Counted from the stretch's first letter, positions 52,344-61,077 are shown. The stretch: DNA of 64,000 bases from Chlamydiales bacterium (GCA_024233435.1 JACKPQ010000001.1:372001-436000); one strand, 5' to 3'. Numbers and translations: made by a program. Notes: generated from the letters alone by a model not told the origin.

Positions 52344-53185
52344 GACAAGTAACTCTTCAGTGTGTTGGAAAGGAGCATCGCAATGGTCATCGGGCCAACA
52401 CCGCCGGGCACAGGAGTGATCCATGAAGCTTTTTTGCAAACTTCATCGAAGGCAACATCTCCAACAAGTCCGCCGTCGGTGCGCGACATCCCTACGTCGA
52501 TAACGACAGCGCCAGGCTTGATCATGTCTGCTGTTATAAAGTGAGCCTTTCCCATGGCAGCAATAAGAATATCTGCTGTTTGGGTGACGGCCTTTAAATT
52601 CTCTGTATGGCTGTGCGCAAGTGTAACAGTGGCGTTGGCACCGAGGCGTTTTTGACAGAGCATTGCAGCCAGTGGCTTTCCCACGATGTTGCTTCTCCCA
52701 CAAATCACAACATGCTTTCCAGCAGTTTTAATCTCATAGGTTTTAAGCAAGTGGACAATACCAAGAGGAGTGCAGGGGAATAAGCCATTGGTATGACCAA
52801 GCAATAATTTTCCCATGTTAAGAGGGTGAAAGCCGTCGACATCTTTGCGTGGATCGATGGCTTCTACGATTATATCTGTGGTGATTTGCTTAGGGAGGGG
52901 TTGTTGGACTAAAATTCCATCGATTTCACTTTTAGAATTAAGATGATCAATCTCTGCGAGCAACTCACCTTCAGTGATTTTGTCTGATAATTTGAGAACG
53001 TGGGAATGAATGCCGACTTCCTCGCACCCCTTTTTTTTCATGCGCACATAAGCGATTGATCCTGGGTCCTCACCGATTAAAATGAAGGCCAGGCCTGGTT
53101 TGCGACCGGGCAGGGCAGAGATCTTTTCTTTGAGTTCTGCCCGGAGCTGAGCAGCAACGGCTCTTCCATCTATCAATTGATTCAT
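52340..53185 (-). CDS. folD: Methylenetetrahydrofolate dehydrogenase/cyclohydrolase
   Basis: Bifunctional one-carbon folate enzyme. 281 aa. Motifs: the catalytic YVRMKKKGCEEVG (Tyr/Lys), GILVQQPLPKQ, DVDGFHPLNMGKL, CTPLGIVHLL, GRSNIVGKPLA and PVPGGVGPMTIAMLL. ATG at 53185 chosen by family length; the open frame extends upstream through a stem-loop. Overlaps apbE by 4 nt. Confidence 0.96.
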   Translation of the reverse strand: MNQLIDGRAVAAQLRAELKEKISALPGRKPGLAFILIGEDPGSIAYVRMKKKGCEEVGIHSHVLKLSDKITEGELLAEIDHLNSKSEIDGILVQQPLPKQITTDIIVEAIDPRKDVDGFHPLNMGKLLLGHTNGLFPCTPLGIVHLLKTYEIKTAGKHVVICGRSNIVGKPLAAMLCQKRLGANATVTLAHSHTENLKAVTQTADILIAAMGKAHFITADMIKPGAVVIDVGMSRTDGGLVGDVAFDEVCKKASWITPVPGGVGPMTIAMLLSNTLKSYLS

Positions 53186-53230
53186 ATCATTTAAGATTAA
53201 CGCACTTGCCTCCACTTTGCAAGTTTGCAG

Positions 53231-53266
53231 TTGAACCCCTCTCGCCTGAAAGCGAGAGAGGTTCAA
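53231..53266. promoter_or_regulatory. Strong stem-loop in the folD leader
   Basis: 15-nt arms (53231-53245 and 53252-53266) with a single mismatch around a 6-nt loop, followed on the folD side by about 45 nt to the ATG. No T-run adjoins it. It could attenuate or stabilise folD mRNA, or be an inserted repeat. Confidence 0.55.
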
Positions 53267-53320
53267 TATAGAGTTTGCAAACCATTAATAAACAGCAAGA
53301 TAACCATTGATATTGACTTT

Positions 53321-53358
53321 ACTCAATACATTGAGTGAAATTACTCAATAGACTGAGT
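53321..53358. promoter_or_regulatory. Two palindromic ACTCAAT operators upstream of a decayed gene
   Basis: ACTCAATACATTGAGT (53321-53336) and ACTCAATAGACTGAGT (53343-53358), 22 bp apart. They immediately precede the ATG of the DUF4143 remnant with an AAGGA site between. They look like paired repressor sites left from when the gene was functional. Confidence 0.5.
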
Positions 53359-53373
53359 AAATAAGGAAGCCTG

Positions 53374-53808
53374 TATGCAGCGATCCATTTTTGAAAAATT
53401 GCTGGAGAGAGCAAAAGAACCTCGTATGTCGTGAAGGTGAAAAAGAGGTAGATTTTGTCCTCAAGCATGGAAAGACAGTTGTCGCCATTGAAGTTAAACG
53501 CTCAGCTAAAAGGCAGAAATTATCGGGGATGTATGCTTTGAAAAAAGCGTTTAGAGGGTGTTGACAATTAGTGATTGCTGAGATTTAGCAGGAGATTTGT
53601 GTTAGATGCAACGTCTCGACGCAGGCCATATTTGTAAATATGGCTAAGGAGAGAAAGGAGGCAGATGACCAAATATCCCAGAAGATCAGTGATTAGAAAT
53701 TGTCAACACCCTCTTAATCCAAAACGGGTTTTGATTGTGGGTGGACCTGGTATACCTTTGGAAGAGTTTTTTCTAACGCCTCTTCAGGACTACCTAAGAG
53801 ATTCTTGA
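53374..53808 (+). pseudogene. Remnant of a DUF4143-type AAA-ATPase
   Basis: Starts MQRSIFEKLLERAKEPR, the typical opening of AAA_14/DUF4143 ATPases, then stops (TGA at 53431-53433). After an internal deletion the C-terminal DUF4143 part appears in pieces: EKEVDFVLKHGKTVVAIEVK before a 160-bp insertion and PKRVLIVGGPGIPLEEFF after it, ending at 53808. The whole ATPase core is gone. Clearly non-functional. Overlaps the end of suhB convergently. Confidence 0.75.
53554..53713. mobile_element. 160-bp MITE with 16-bp terminal inverted repeats
   Basis: GAGGGTGTTGACAATT at 53554-53569 and its exact complement at 53698-53713. The flanking TTA at 53551-53553 and 53714-53716 looks like a 3-bp target duplication. 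It interrupts the DUF4143 remnant in its C-terminal region. It is too short to encode a transposase, so it would need one in trans; the ends and 3-bp duplication fit an IS5-type family, by resemblance only. Confidence 0.8.
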
Positions 53809-54566
53809 AAATAGGTGTGCAAGTGCTTATTGGTGGCAAGAACGTTGCCCTCTTGCCAATCATTTAAGGGCGCGCCGTTATAACGCGTTGCCATTCCACC
53901 TGCCTCTGTGACCATCAGCATGCCTGCTGCATAGTCCCAGGCATTAAGAAGGACTTCCCAGAAAGCGTCGAGGCGGCCTGAGGCCACGTATGCTAAATGT
54001 AGAGCTGCTGAGCCAAGCAACCGAATGGGCAAGCCTTGATGACAAAAGTTTGCAAAGTGATCGATACATCCTTGAGGATTTTCGTTTGTGCAATAGGGGA
54101 ATCCCGTTGCGGTCATCGCTTCTTCCAAACTGGTATTTTGCGTGACTTGCAGGCGCTGGCCATTGAAAAATGCTCCTTTGCCCTTTTCAGCTGTGAACAG
54201 CTCATCAGTTATGGGATTATAGATGACACCAAGCTTGACATCACAGCCTTCGGCATAGGCGATGCTCACGCAGAAAAAAGGAATTTTATGGGCGAAATTA
54301 ACAGTTCCATCAAGCGGATCAATAATCCATAGATGATCGCTGCTATCGGTGCTACGGCCACTCTCTTCGGCCAATATTGACGCATTTGGGTCTTTGGCTT
54401 TGAGGAATTCGATGATGAGCTTTTCACAGCGCACGTCATACTCTGTCACCAAATTATGGCGCCCTTCTTTATTCTGGATCGTACATACCTTTCCAAAACC
54501 ACTTTTGAGCAAAGCTCCTGCAGCTTGAGCTGCCTCAATTGCTAGTTGTAATCGCATATTGCGCAT
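53790..54566 (-). CDS. suhB: Inositol monophosphatase family protein (SuhB-like)
   Basis: A Mg-dependent phosphatase of the IMPase fold, about 258 aa. Motifs: AEESG, WIIDPLDGTVNFAH (metal-binding), GAFFNG and WDYAAGMLMVTEAGG. SuhB also associates with the transcription/rRNA-maturation machinery in other bacteria. Starts at 54566 or 54557 are possible; a TTG at 54593 is unlikely. The divergent SemiSWEET gene begins about 55 bp away. Confidence 0.92.
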   Translation of the reverse strand: MRNMRLQLAIEAAQAAGALLKSGFGKVCTIQNKEGRHNLVTEYDVRCEKLIIEFLKAKDPNASILAEESGRSTDSSDHLWIIDPLDGTVNFAHKIPFFCVSIAYAEGCDVKLGVIYNPITDELFTAEKGKGAFFNGQRLQVTQNTSLEEAMTATGFPYCTNENPQGCIDHFANFCHQGLPIRLLGSAALHLAYVASGRLDAFWEVLLNAWDYAAGMLMVTEAGGMATRYNGAPLNDWQEGNVLATNKHLHTYFQESLR

Positions 54567-54621
54567 TCTATCTAATGGGGGGCATGACTTCAAGAAGAGC
54601 TTGACCCCAAGGCTGTCTTAA

Positions 54622-54912
54622 ATGTACATTAGTCCCATGTTAATTGGATTCTTAGGCTTCATTGCAATGCTCTCATCAACGCTGTGCCTTGTTCCTCAGA
54701 TTGTTCATACGTTAAAGAGCAAATCTGTGGGTGACCTTTCAGGCCTGATGCTCGCCAATTACGTTATTTGTTCTGTAAGCTGGGTAATTTATGGATTGTT
54801 GATTAGTGCAAGGGCAGTCTGGATTACAAATTTGATCTCCACAGGTTTTTCTGCCTTTTTGTTTTATTTAAAGCTGCGCTATGCAAAGAAAAACCGTGAT
54901 CAACTCGCATAA
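54622..54912 (+). CDS. SemiSWEET/PQ-loop transporter
   Basis: A 96-aa three-helix protein: LIGFLGFIAMLSSTLCLVPQ with the PQ motif leading into IVHTLKSKSVGDLS, then two further helices. SemiSWEETs dimerise to form small-solute carriers, usually of sugars. It overlaps the thiamine pyrophosphokinase gene by 32 nt, which points to thiamine, or a thiamine precursor, as its substrate by analogy with other carrier-TPK pairs; this is inference. Confidence 0.88.
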   Translation: MYISPMLIGFLGFIAMLSSTLCLVPQIVHTLKSKSVGDLSGLMLANYVICSVSWVIYGLLISARAVWITNLISTGFSAFLFYLKLRYAKKNRDQLA

Positions 54913-55540
54913 AAGCATTATTTTTCTTAATGGAGAGCTGCCATCGGATGCATTTCTAGATTTAATCAACACAGACGTTCCGCTGATTGCCTGTGATGGC
55001 GCTGCAAATAGGATGTCTCTAGAGCCTACCTACACGATTGGAGATTTTGATTCGATAAGCGCTCAGCTGGAAAAGGTCAACGTCATTGAAGCTGCTGATC
55101 AAAACTACACGGATTTTGAAAAATGTTTGAGTTTTGTTAAAGAAGAAAAATTAGCGCCTGTGCTCATTTTAGGCGTCAATGGCGGAGAGGTCGATCATAT
55201 CATTGGCAATGCTCAGGTTATGGCCAAGCATGGGGCAGATGTGCCCTGCTATTTTTTAGACTCTTATGCCAATGGGATTAAACTGGGACTTCCCTTAGTT
55301 GAACATCTCAGCTTTAACGCTCAAGTAGGAGCGACAATATCCATTATTCCTTTTGAGACGACTTGCTTAACAACAAAGGGGCTCAAGTGGGAGCTTTGTA
55401 ATGATGTGCTCTGCTGCAAAGGTACTTTAGGCTTGCGCAATGAGGCTGCCGTTGAGCAGATAGACATCGACGTTAAGTTTGGTCATGGTGTTATCATTAT
55501 TGATTTAGGTCTAACCTTGCTCAAGGGTAAGTTGCTTTAA
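54881..55540 (+). CDS. Thiamine pyrophosphokinase
   Basis: Converts thiamine and ATP to thiamine diphosphate. 219 aa. Motifs: LIACDGAANRM, YTIGDFDSIS, DQNYTDFEKCLSF and GVNGGEVDHIIGN, together diagnostic of TPK. The C-terminal beta domain binds thiamine. Co-transcribed with the SemiSWEET carrier. The product would supply dxs and other TPP enzymes. Converges on the mreD-like gene with a 30-nt overlap. Confidence 0.93.
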   Translation: MQRKTVINSHKSIIFLNGELPSDAFLDLINTDVPLIACDGAANRMSLEPTYTIGDFDSISAQLEKVNVIEAADQNYTDFEKCLSFVKEEKLAPVLILGVNGGEVDHIIGNAQVMAKHGADVPCYFLDSYANGIKLGLPLVEHLSFNAQVGATISIIPFETTCLTTKGLKWELCNDVLCCKGTLGLRNEAAVEQIDIDVKFGHGVIIIDLGLTLLKGKLL

Positions 55541-56023
55541 AATTTTGCGCAGGTGACGGTAAATGATTATGGGGCAGGTGTAGCCTAGAAAGGCGTAGAT
55601 GCCGTCGATACCTGGCATGATGATGAGGTCAGAGAGCAGGCTTTTGAAGGTGATGGGCATGTTTTTGCAAGCGATGAGTAGAAAAAGAGTTGAGAGTAGC
55701 GAAAAAGCGGAGGATAGAATCGCTAAGGCGATGGGTTTGTGGGCGAAGAAGTGGCGGCGTACTCGAAAGAGAAGGAGCGTGACTAGGATGTAGCTAAGGG
55801 CGTGGGTGCCGAGCTGGACATTTGAAGAGAGCAGATCGATGATCATTCCACAACCGAAGGCACACCACAGAGCATTGATGAGGGAGGTGCGTGTGAAGAG
55901 AATAGTCAGGAAAGGGGCAAAGGCACAAAGGCGCATGCCAGGCAGGATGATGGGGCCTGCGATGGCGCAAAAGAGTGAAAGGCAAAAGACGACGATTAGT
56001 TTTGGCTGCATGCAAATTCCCAA
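55511..56023 (-). CDS. MreD-like membrane protein
   Basis: A 170-aa protein of about five to six membrane helices. CGMIIDLLSSNVQLGTHALS matches the MreD pattern (G..xDLLSxxxLGxxAL), and its length is typical. MreD works with MreB/MreC and RodA in lateral wall synthesis; chlamydiae use MreB at the division site. Assignment rests on that motif and topology. Follows galE with a 28-nt overlap. M5 is an alternative start. Confidence 0.6.
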   Translation of the reverse strand: MGICMQPKLIVVFCLSLFCAIAGPIILPGMRLCAFAPFLTILFTRTSLINALWCAFGCGMIIDLLSSNVQLGTHALSYILVTLLLFRVRRHFFAHKPIALAILSSAFSLLSTLFLLIACKNMPITFKSLLSDLIIMPGIDGIYAFLGYTCPIIIYRHLRKILKQLTLEQG

Positions 56024-56952
56024 GCTGATTTAAGGATTGTTTCGAGATTGGAGTTTTCAGGTTGCCAGTTGAGCACGGCTTTGGCTTTTTCGGCACTGGC
56101 ATAGAGGATGGATGGATCTCCAGTGGCAGGAGATGAAAAATGGGTTTGGATGGTCTGCTTTGTTGTTTTTTCAAGATGATAGATAGTTTCAAGAAGGGAG
56201 TGACCTTTGCCGCTACCTAGGTTAAGAATTTGCCTTTGATCGCTGTTTAGAAGGAGCTGTAAAAGGTGAACGTGTGCGCTGGCTACATCTTTTGGGTGGA
56301 TGTAATCGCGAATGCATGTCCCATCGTGGGTCGGGTGGGTATTTCCATAAAGGGTCAACGGCTTGTTTGTGATTATTGCTTGCATGGCCTTTGGAATGAG
56401 GCGATCTGATTGGTAGATGTCCTCGCCAAGCGAGGCTTCTGCGCCTGCGACGTTAAAATAGCGCAAGATCCCAACCCGGGGATAGTTTAGATATAGCTGC
56501 TCAGCTAAGAGTTTAGAAATGCCGTAAGGGCTGATGGGATTTGTTGGGGTTTGCTCTGTGATAGGCATGCTTTTAGGCGATCCATATACAGAACAGGAGC
56601 TTGAAAAAAGGCGAGCTTGAATGGATGAGTTTTTTGTCGCTTCTAAAAGCCTATGGGTGCCGTAGGTATTGATGTTGTAATAAGTATCAGCTTCTTTCAT
56701 TGAGGCGCGTACGTTTGCAACACCTGCTGTGTGAATAAGGGCGATAGGGGCGTATTGATTGCAGATACCTTGAATGAGCTCAGTGTCAAAGATGTCGCCT
56801 TTAACAAACGGGCCCCATTGCACTCTTTTTTCACGACCTGTCGATAGATTATCCAAGCTGATAGGGCAGTATCCAGAGTCATAAAGGGCTTTGCAAATAT
56901 GGGATCCGATGTAGCCAGCTCCACCGGTCACTAGGACTGCGTTACTTGACAT
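55996..56952 (-). CDS. galE: UDP-glucose 4-epimerase
   Basis: Extended short-chain dehydrogenase; 318 aa. NAD-binding VLVTGGAGYIGSHICKAL, LDNLSTG, the catalytic FSSSCSVYG with YGISK (Tyr-x3-Lys), LRYFNVAGAE and GTCIRDYIHPKDVA, the GalE signature. The ATG at 56952 fits the family N-terminus; the longer frame to 57048 lies inside the neighbouring gene. Provides UDP-galactose for envelope sugars with the nearby ugd. Overlaps the prenyl synthase gene by 11 nt. Confidence 0.93.
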   Translation of the reverse strand: MSSNAVLVTGGAGYIGSHICKALYDSGYCPISLDNLSTGREKRVQWGPFVKGDIFDTELIQGICNQYAPIALIHTAGVANVRASMKEADTYYNINTYGTHRLLEATKNSSIQARLFSSSCSVYGSPKSMPITEQTPTNPISPYGISKLLAEQLYLNYPRVGILRYFNVAGAEASLGEDIYQSDRLIPKAMQAIITNKPLTLYGNTHPTHDGTCIRDYIHPKDVASAHVHLLQLLLNSDQRQILNLGSGKGHSLLETIYHLEKTTKQTIQTHFSSPATGDPSILYASAEKAKAVLNWQPENSNLETILKSAWEFACSQN

Positions 56953-57706
56953 GCGAGATGAGCTGTTGAACTGTGGGCATGTCTTGGGATAGTTTAAGGG
57001 CTGCAGATTTGTGCTCGCTAGCCAGCGCAAGGGTTTTGTCTTTGCCAAGTGTTAGACAATCGTTGTCAGCAACATCATCAAAGAGTTGATAGGCAAGGCC
57101 AAGCTCTTCTCCAATTTGCGAGAGTAAAGCGCAGTCAGCATCAGCAATGATACCTCCACAAACAAGGGCTGCTTGACACATTGCCGCGGTTTTATCGAGA
57201 TGGATTGCTCTGAGCTCATCCCATGAAAGTGCTGTGACATCGGCGTGTAAATCGCGTGCTTGACCGCGCATCATAAAGTGCACAGCGCGTGTTAAGGTTG
57301 TTAACAATGCGCATTTTTCTTTGTCTGTGTAGTGCGGGCTTGCTAAAATTGTCTCTGAGGCAAGGTTTTGCAAAAGGTCACCGCAAAGCAACGCTTGGCC
57401 TTCGGGAATTACTTTGTGTAGTGTGGGTTTGCCCCGCCTGAAATCATCGTCATCCATGCAGGGTAGATCGTCATGAATGAGTGAAAATGTATGCATCATC
57501 TCTATGGCGCAAGCGGCATCGAGTGCTTTTTCAATGGGGGTATTGTGGTCTTTACAGACGGCTATTGTGAGTAGAGGGCGAAAGCGTTTACCGCCGCTGA
57601 ATAGTGCATAGCGCACACCTTCATAGGGATGGATGGTTTGAGACGAAACGAGCGATTTAAGATGCTCATTAATTGTCTCTATGAGTGTCAGGGATACCAA
57701 TGGCAT
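56942..57706 (-). CDS. Farnesyl/geranylgeranyl diphosphate synthase (IspA-like)
   Basis: Short-chain trans-prenyltransferase, about 254 aa. GGKRFRP, the first Asp-rich motif LIHDDLPCMDDDDFRRG, GQARDL and the second motif QLFDDVAD. The chain length product is not certain from sequence. ATG at 57706 is preferred over a TTG at 57715. Overlaps ugd by 38 nt. Uses precursors from the MEP pathway (dxs). Confidence 0.93.
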   Translation of the reverse strand: MPLVSLTLIETINEHLKSLVSSQTIHPYEGVRYALFSGGKRFRPLLTIAVCKDHNTPIEKALDAACAIEMMHTFSLIHDDLPCMDDDDFRRGKPTLHKVIPEGQALLCGDLLQNLASETILASPHYTDKEKCALLTTLTRAVHFMMRGQARDLHADVTALSWDELRAIHLDKTAAMCQAALVCGGIIADADCALLSQIGEELGLAYQLFDDVADNDCLTLGKDKTLALASEHKSAALKLSQDMPTVQQLISHVK

Positions 57707-58994
57707 GATAGTCAAACCCTCTCTTTTTCATCTCGGTTGGTTGGTATTGATTGCGTCCGTCAAAAAATGCTTTGTTTTTTACTTTTAGCTGATCAAAATC
57801 AACGAAGCGAAATTGACGCCACTCAGTGACAAGAGCGATAGCATCGGCATCTTCAGCGCTGTCGTATTCGCTTTCGCAGAATTCGATATTAGCATTGGTG
57901 CCAAGAAGTGCTCGGACGTTATCCATAGCAATGGGATCATAGACTTTGACTGAAGCGCCTTGGGCAAGAAGTTTTTCTATGAGTTTGAGTGCAGGAGCTT
58001 CGCGGATGTCGTCAGTATTTGGCTTAAAGGCCAATCCCCAGATGGCGATTTTCTTACCCTTGATGCCACCCTTGGAGGCAAAGTAGTCATTGATCTTCTT
58101 AGGAAGGACCTCTTTTTGATTAACGTTAACGGTGTCTACAGCATCAAGCAGAGGGGTTTGAATCCCATTGTCATTTGCAGTTTGCTTGAGCGCGCGAATA
58201 TCTTTAGGAAAGCAAGAGCCTCCGTAGCCCACACCTGGATAAAGAAAGTGGTAGCCAATGCGTGCATCTGAGCCAATGCCCACGCGAATGTTGTTTATAT
58301 TAGCGCCAACTTGCTCTGCAATGCGTGAAATCTCATTCATGAACGAGATGCGCGTTGCAAGCATGGCGTTGGCAGCATACTTTGTCATTTCGGCGGAAAG
58401 GACATCCATGACAATGAGACGTTCATGGTTCACCATAAAGGGTGCATAAAGAGCTTTCATCGTAGCTGTTGCTTTTTCGCTATCGCTACCAATTACAATT
58501 CTATCTGGTTTCATGCAATCCTGGATTGCAGATCCCTCTTTTAAAAATTCAGGATTGGAGACGACATCAAAGGGGTGATCGCACACGTTTTTGATGACAG
58601 CAGTGACCTTTGCAGCCGTGCCAACAGGAACTGTTGATTTGTCGACAATGAGCCTGTAACCATCCATATTTTGAGCGATCGATTCAGCAGCTTTTAGCAC
58701 ATAGCTTAAATCTGCAGATCCATCTTCATCAGGAGGTGTAGGAACGCAGATAAAGCAAACGATTGCCCCTTTGACTCCCTCGCTATAGCTTGTTGTAAAG
58801 TCAAGTCTGTGTGCAGCTGTATTGCGTTTAACAAGTTCACTTAAACCTGGTTCATAAATTGGGATGATGCCATTTTTAAGGCCCTCGATTTTTTTCTCAT
58901 TGATATCAAGGCAAGTAACATGGTGTCCCATCTCAGCTAAGCAGGCACCCGTGACAAGTCCGACGTAGCCGGTTCCAACGATTAATATTTGCAT
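57669..58994 (-). CDS. ugd: UDP-glucose 6-dehydrogenase
   Basis: Oxidises UDP-glucose to UDP-glucuronate. 441 aa. N-terminal Rossmann MQILIVGTGYVGLVTGACLAEMGH, EPGLSELV, FICVPTPPDEDG, catalytic Cys in GGSCFPKDIRAL, and WGLAFKPNTDDIREAP. With galE it suggests synthesis of acidic and galactose-type surface sugars, perhaps for LPS or capsule. It precedes the prenyl synthase and galE in a leftward operon. Confidence 0.96.
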   Translation of the reverse strand: MQILIVGTGYVGLVTGACLAEMGHHVTCLDINEKKIEGLKNGIIPIYEPGLSELVKRNTAAHRLDFTTSYSEGVKGAIVCFICVPTPPDEDGSADLSYVLKAAESIAQNMDGYRLIVDKSTVPVGTAAKVTAVIKNVCDHPFDVVSNPEFLKEGSAIQDCMKPDRIVIGSDSEKATATMKALYAPFMVNHERLIVMDVLSAEMTKYAANAMLATRISFMNEISRIAEQVGANINNIRVGIGSDARIGYHFLYPGVGYGGSCFPKDIRALKQTANDNGIQTPLLDAVDTVNVNQKEVLPKKINDYFASKGGIKGKKIAIWGLAFKPNTDDIREAPALKLIEKLLAQGASVKVYDPIAMDNVRALLGTNANIEFCESEYDSAEDADAIALVTEWRQFRFVDFDQLKVKNKAFFDGRNQYQPTEMKKRGFDYHAIGIPDTHRDN

Positions 58995-59014
58995 GTCCGC
59001 ATCTTAACTGATTG

Positions 59015-59635
59015 CTATTTTTTTGTCAGCGTTAGTGAACGTTGGCAGCGATTAGCGACTTTAACATCGTGTGTAACGATGATAAGGGCTTTATCTTTGC
59101 AGACCTCAAAAAGCAAATCGCAAATAAGTTTAGAGCTGTTGCTATCGAGGTTGCCCGTGGGCTCATCAGCTAAAATCAGATCGGGATCATTGCAAAGGGC
59201 TCTTGCTATTGCAACGCGTTGCTTTTCACCACCAGAGAGAAATTTAGCCAATTGATGCTCGCGTCCTTCAAGTCCAACGCGCTTAATCAAGTCCATGGCC
59301 CGAGCTTTGCTATCTTTGCGTGCTATGCGCGCTGGCATGATTACATTGTCAAAGACTGATTCTTCTTCGAGTAAGTGGTAAGATTGAAAAACAAAGCCAA
59401 TATGGCGATTGCGCAAAAGTGCGTGATTTTTTTTCTTTGCTGGTTGGCTGCAAATTTCAATTTCGCCTACATCAGGAGTGTCGAGCAGGCCAATTAAGTG
59501 CAAAAGAGTGCTTTTGCCGGCGCCAGAAGGGCCTATAATAGCTAGGCTCTCTCCTCGCCGAAGCTCGATATCCATTTGATCGAATAGCTTCAGTCCCGGA
59601 TAGTGTTTTGAGAGTTGATGTGCTTTGAGAATCAT
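59015..59635 (-). CDS. lolD: Lipoprotein-release ABC transporter ATPase LolD
   Basis: A 206-aa ABC ATPase: Walker A GPSGAGKST, Q-loop VFQSYHLLEEESVFDN, signature LSGGEKQRVAIARAL, Walker B LILADEPTGNLDS. Energises extraction of outer-membrane lipoproteins. Overlaps the permease gene by 4 nt, and the permease-ATPase-rpmG neighbourhood matches CT150-CT152 of C. trachomatis as I recall it. Confidence 0.93.
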   Translation of the reverse strand: MILKAHQLSKHYPGLKLFDQMDIELRRGESLAIIGPSGAGKSTLLHLIGLLDTPDVGEIEICSQPAKKKNHALLRNRHIGFVFQSYHLLEEESVFDNVIMPARIARKDSKARAMDLIKRVGLEGREHQLAKFLSGGEKQRVAIARALCNDPDLILADEPTGNLDSNSSKLICDLLFEVCKDKALIIVTHDVKVANRCQRSLTLTKK

Positions 59636-61071
59636 TCAGACCTCAAGATTTGAGCGGGTTGCATGCGGCACGCTTTAATAGCTGGGAATAAGGCTGCTAT
59701 CAGGGAAATGGCAGGCGTTGCAATGACAATGAATTTGATAGATCCTGCGCTGAGGGTAGAGGGGAGTGAGTTGCCGTAGAAAATTGCGTTAAAGGCATCG
59801 TGACCTTGCACCCAACTTAAGAAATGGACGACATGATCGATATTATGCAGAGTCAAAACAGCAGCAGCAGCTCCAATGCATGTAGAGATGATACCTATCA
59901 TGAGTCCGCAGATCGAAAAGATAAGCGCGATGCTTTTTTTCGATGCACCCATCGATTGCAGAATGCCAATTTCTTTTTTCTTGTTGTTGACAAGGAGCAC
60001 AAGCGATGAAATAATATTGCTTGCTGCAACGATCAAGATGATCATGCCAATGAGGGTGAAAAGGAGTTTGTCGCTTTTAAATTGCTGCAGAAGGTCTTTT
60101 GCAAAGTCGTAGTCATGGTAGCTTGTTACTGACCAGTAATCGCCAAGCCCTTTTTCAGAAAGTTTTGCCTGTAGTTTTGCTTTGACATCATGGGCGTGAT
60201 CAAGGTTGGAAAACCAGACCTGCACTCCGGTGCTTTGGCATGGATCAAGTGTGTATGCATCGCCGCTTGTGCGGAGCATGCCTGCAATGTGCGCAGGGGC
60301 AAGCACGCACTTTGGGCCAATTGACATAACACCTGGGTCATAGAAGCCTGCAACGCGAATATCAAGACGCATTTCCTGGCCACTGGTAGCTCCGCTACCG
60401 CCATATCCAAGGAAACCGCGATCGCCAATGGCAACACCTTGATCTTTAAAAGCCTTTGGGAGCAAAACTCCAGTAGCGCCGCTTTCATCAATTGTAAGAT
60501 CAACCTTGCTCTCTAGTAGAGCTTGTACTTGTGGGCTTTGATCGGCATAGCTTGCAACGTAGGCCACTTGAGATAAAAAGCTATGGTAATTGCCTCTCAC
60601 AAGTTTAAGTCTAAGCAGCGCGCCGCTGATGTCGAACTCTTGCGCAACAAGCCCTGGCTCATCAAGCTCATCAATTGCACTGAAAAGATCCTTCACTAAA
60701 TCCTGATCTGTGTACTCCCAGTCCATCGGGACTGTAGTATCGATCTCTTCATTATAAGGGTTTGTCAATGAGGCGATCTTTTTTTCGCCGATAGTTTTTA
60801 AAGAATAGTTAGAAGCCGATGATATGGCATCGACCTGGTAATAGTAAGAGCTGAAATAGCGGGGTGTCGGGTTGACCTTTAGGGGGGCGTTAAGAGATGT
60901 GAGCTTGTTCAACCAGCTCTTTTCGATGCCGCCCATGACAGATAAAAAGGTCATAAGCAGCCAGACGACAAGTGTGATTACAAATATAGATAATAGACAT
61001 ATTAGCGATACAGAGAGCTGACCGCGTTTCGGTACGAGATACTTACGGGCTAGCCCAAATTCAAAGCGCAC
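59632..61071 (-). CDS. Lipoprotein-release ABC transporter permease (LolC/E-like)
   Basis: A 479-aa FtsX-type permease: one N-terminal helix (SLICLLSIFVITLVVWLLMT), a large periplasmic domain, then three C-terminal helices (FTLIGMIILIVAASNIISSL, KKSIALIFSICGLMIGIIS...). It has the coupling region NNKKKEIGILQSMGASKKS. The single permease may form a homodimer with LolD. GTG start at 61071. Confidence 0.88.
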   Translation of the reverse strand: MRFEFGLARKYLVPKRGQLSVSLICLLSIFVITLVVWLLMTFLSVMGGIEKSWLNKLTSLNAPLKVNPTPRYFSSYYYQVDAISSASNYSLKTIGEKKIASLTNPYNEEIDTTVPMDWEYTDQDLVKDLFSAIDELDEPGLVAQEFDISGALLRLKLVRGNYHSFLSQVAYVASYADQSPQVQALLESKVDLTIDESGATGVLLPKAFKDQGVAIGDRGFLGYGGSGATSGQEMRLDIRVAGFYDPGVMSIGPKCVLAPAHIAGMLRTSGDAYTLDPCQSTGVQVWFSNLDHAHDVKAKLQAKLSEKGLGDYWSVTSYHDYDFAKDLLQQFKSDKLLFTLIGMIILIVAASNIISSLVLLVNNKKKEIGILQSMGASKKSIALIFSICGLMIGIISTCIGAAAAVLTLHNIDHVVHFLSWVQGHDAFNAIFYGNSLPSTLSAGSIKFIVIATPAISLIAALFPAIKACRMQPAQILRSE

Positions 61072-61077
61072 AATGAA

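Noticed and set aside
53185..53266. Longer folD start at 53266
   Set aside because: The extra N-terminus would be encoded by a perfect stem-loop and does not fit the family's usual start MNQLIDGRAVA-type sequence.
56697..57048. Longer galE start at 57048
   Set aside because: It would lie within the prenyl synthase gene; the Rossmann motif begins directly after the ATG at 56952 as in other GalE proteins.
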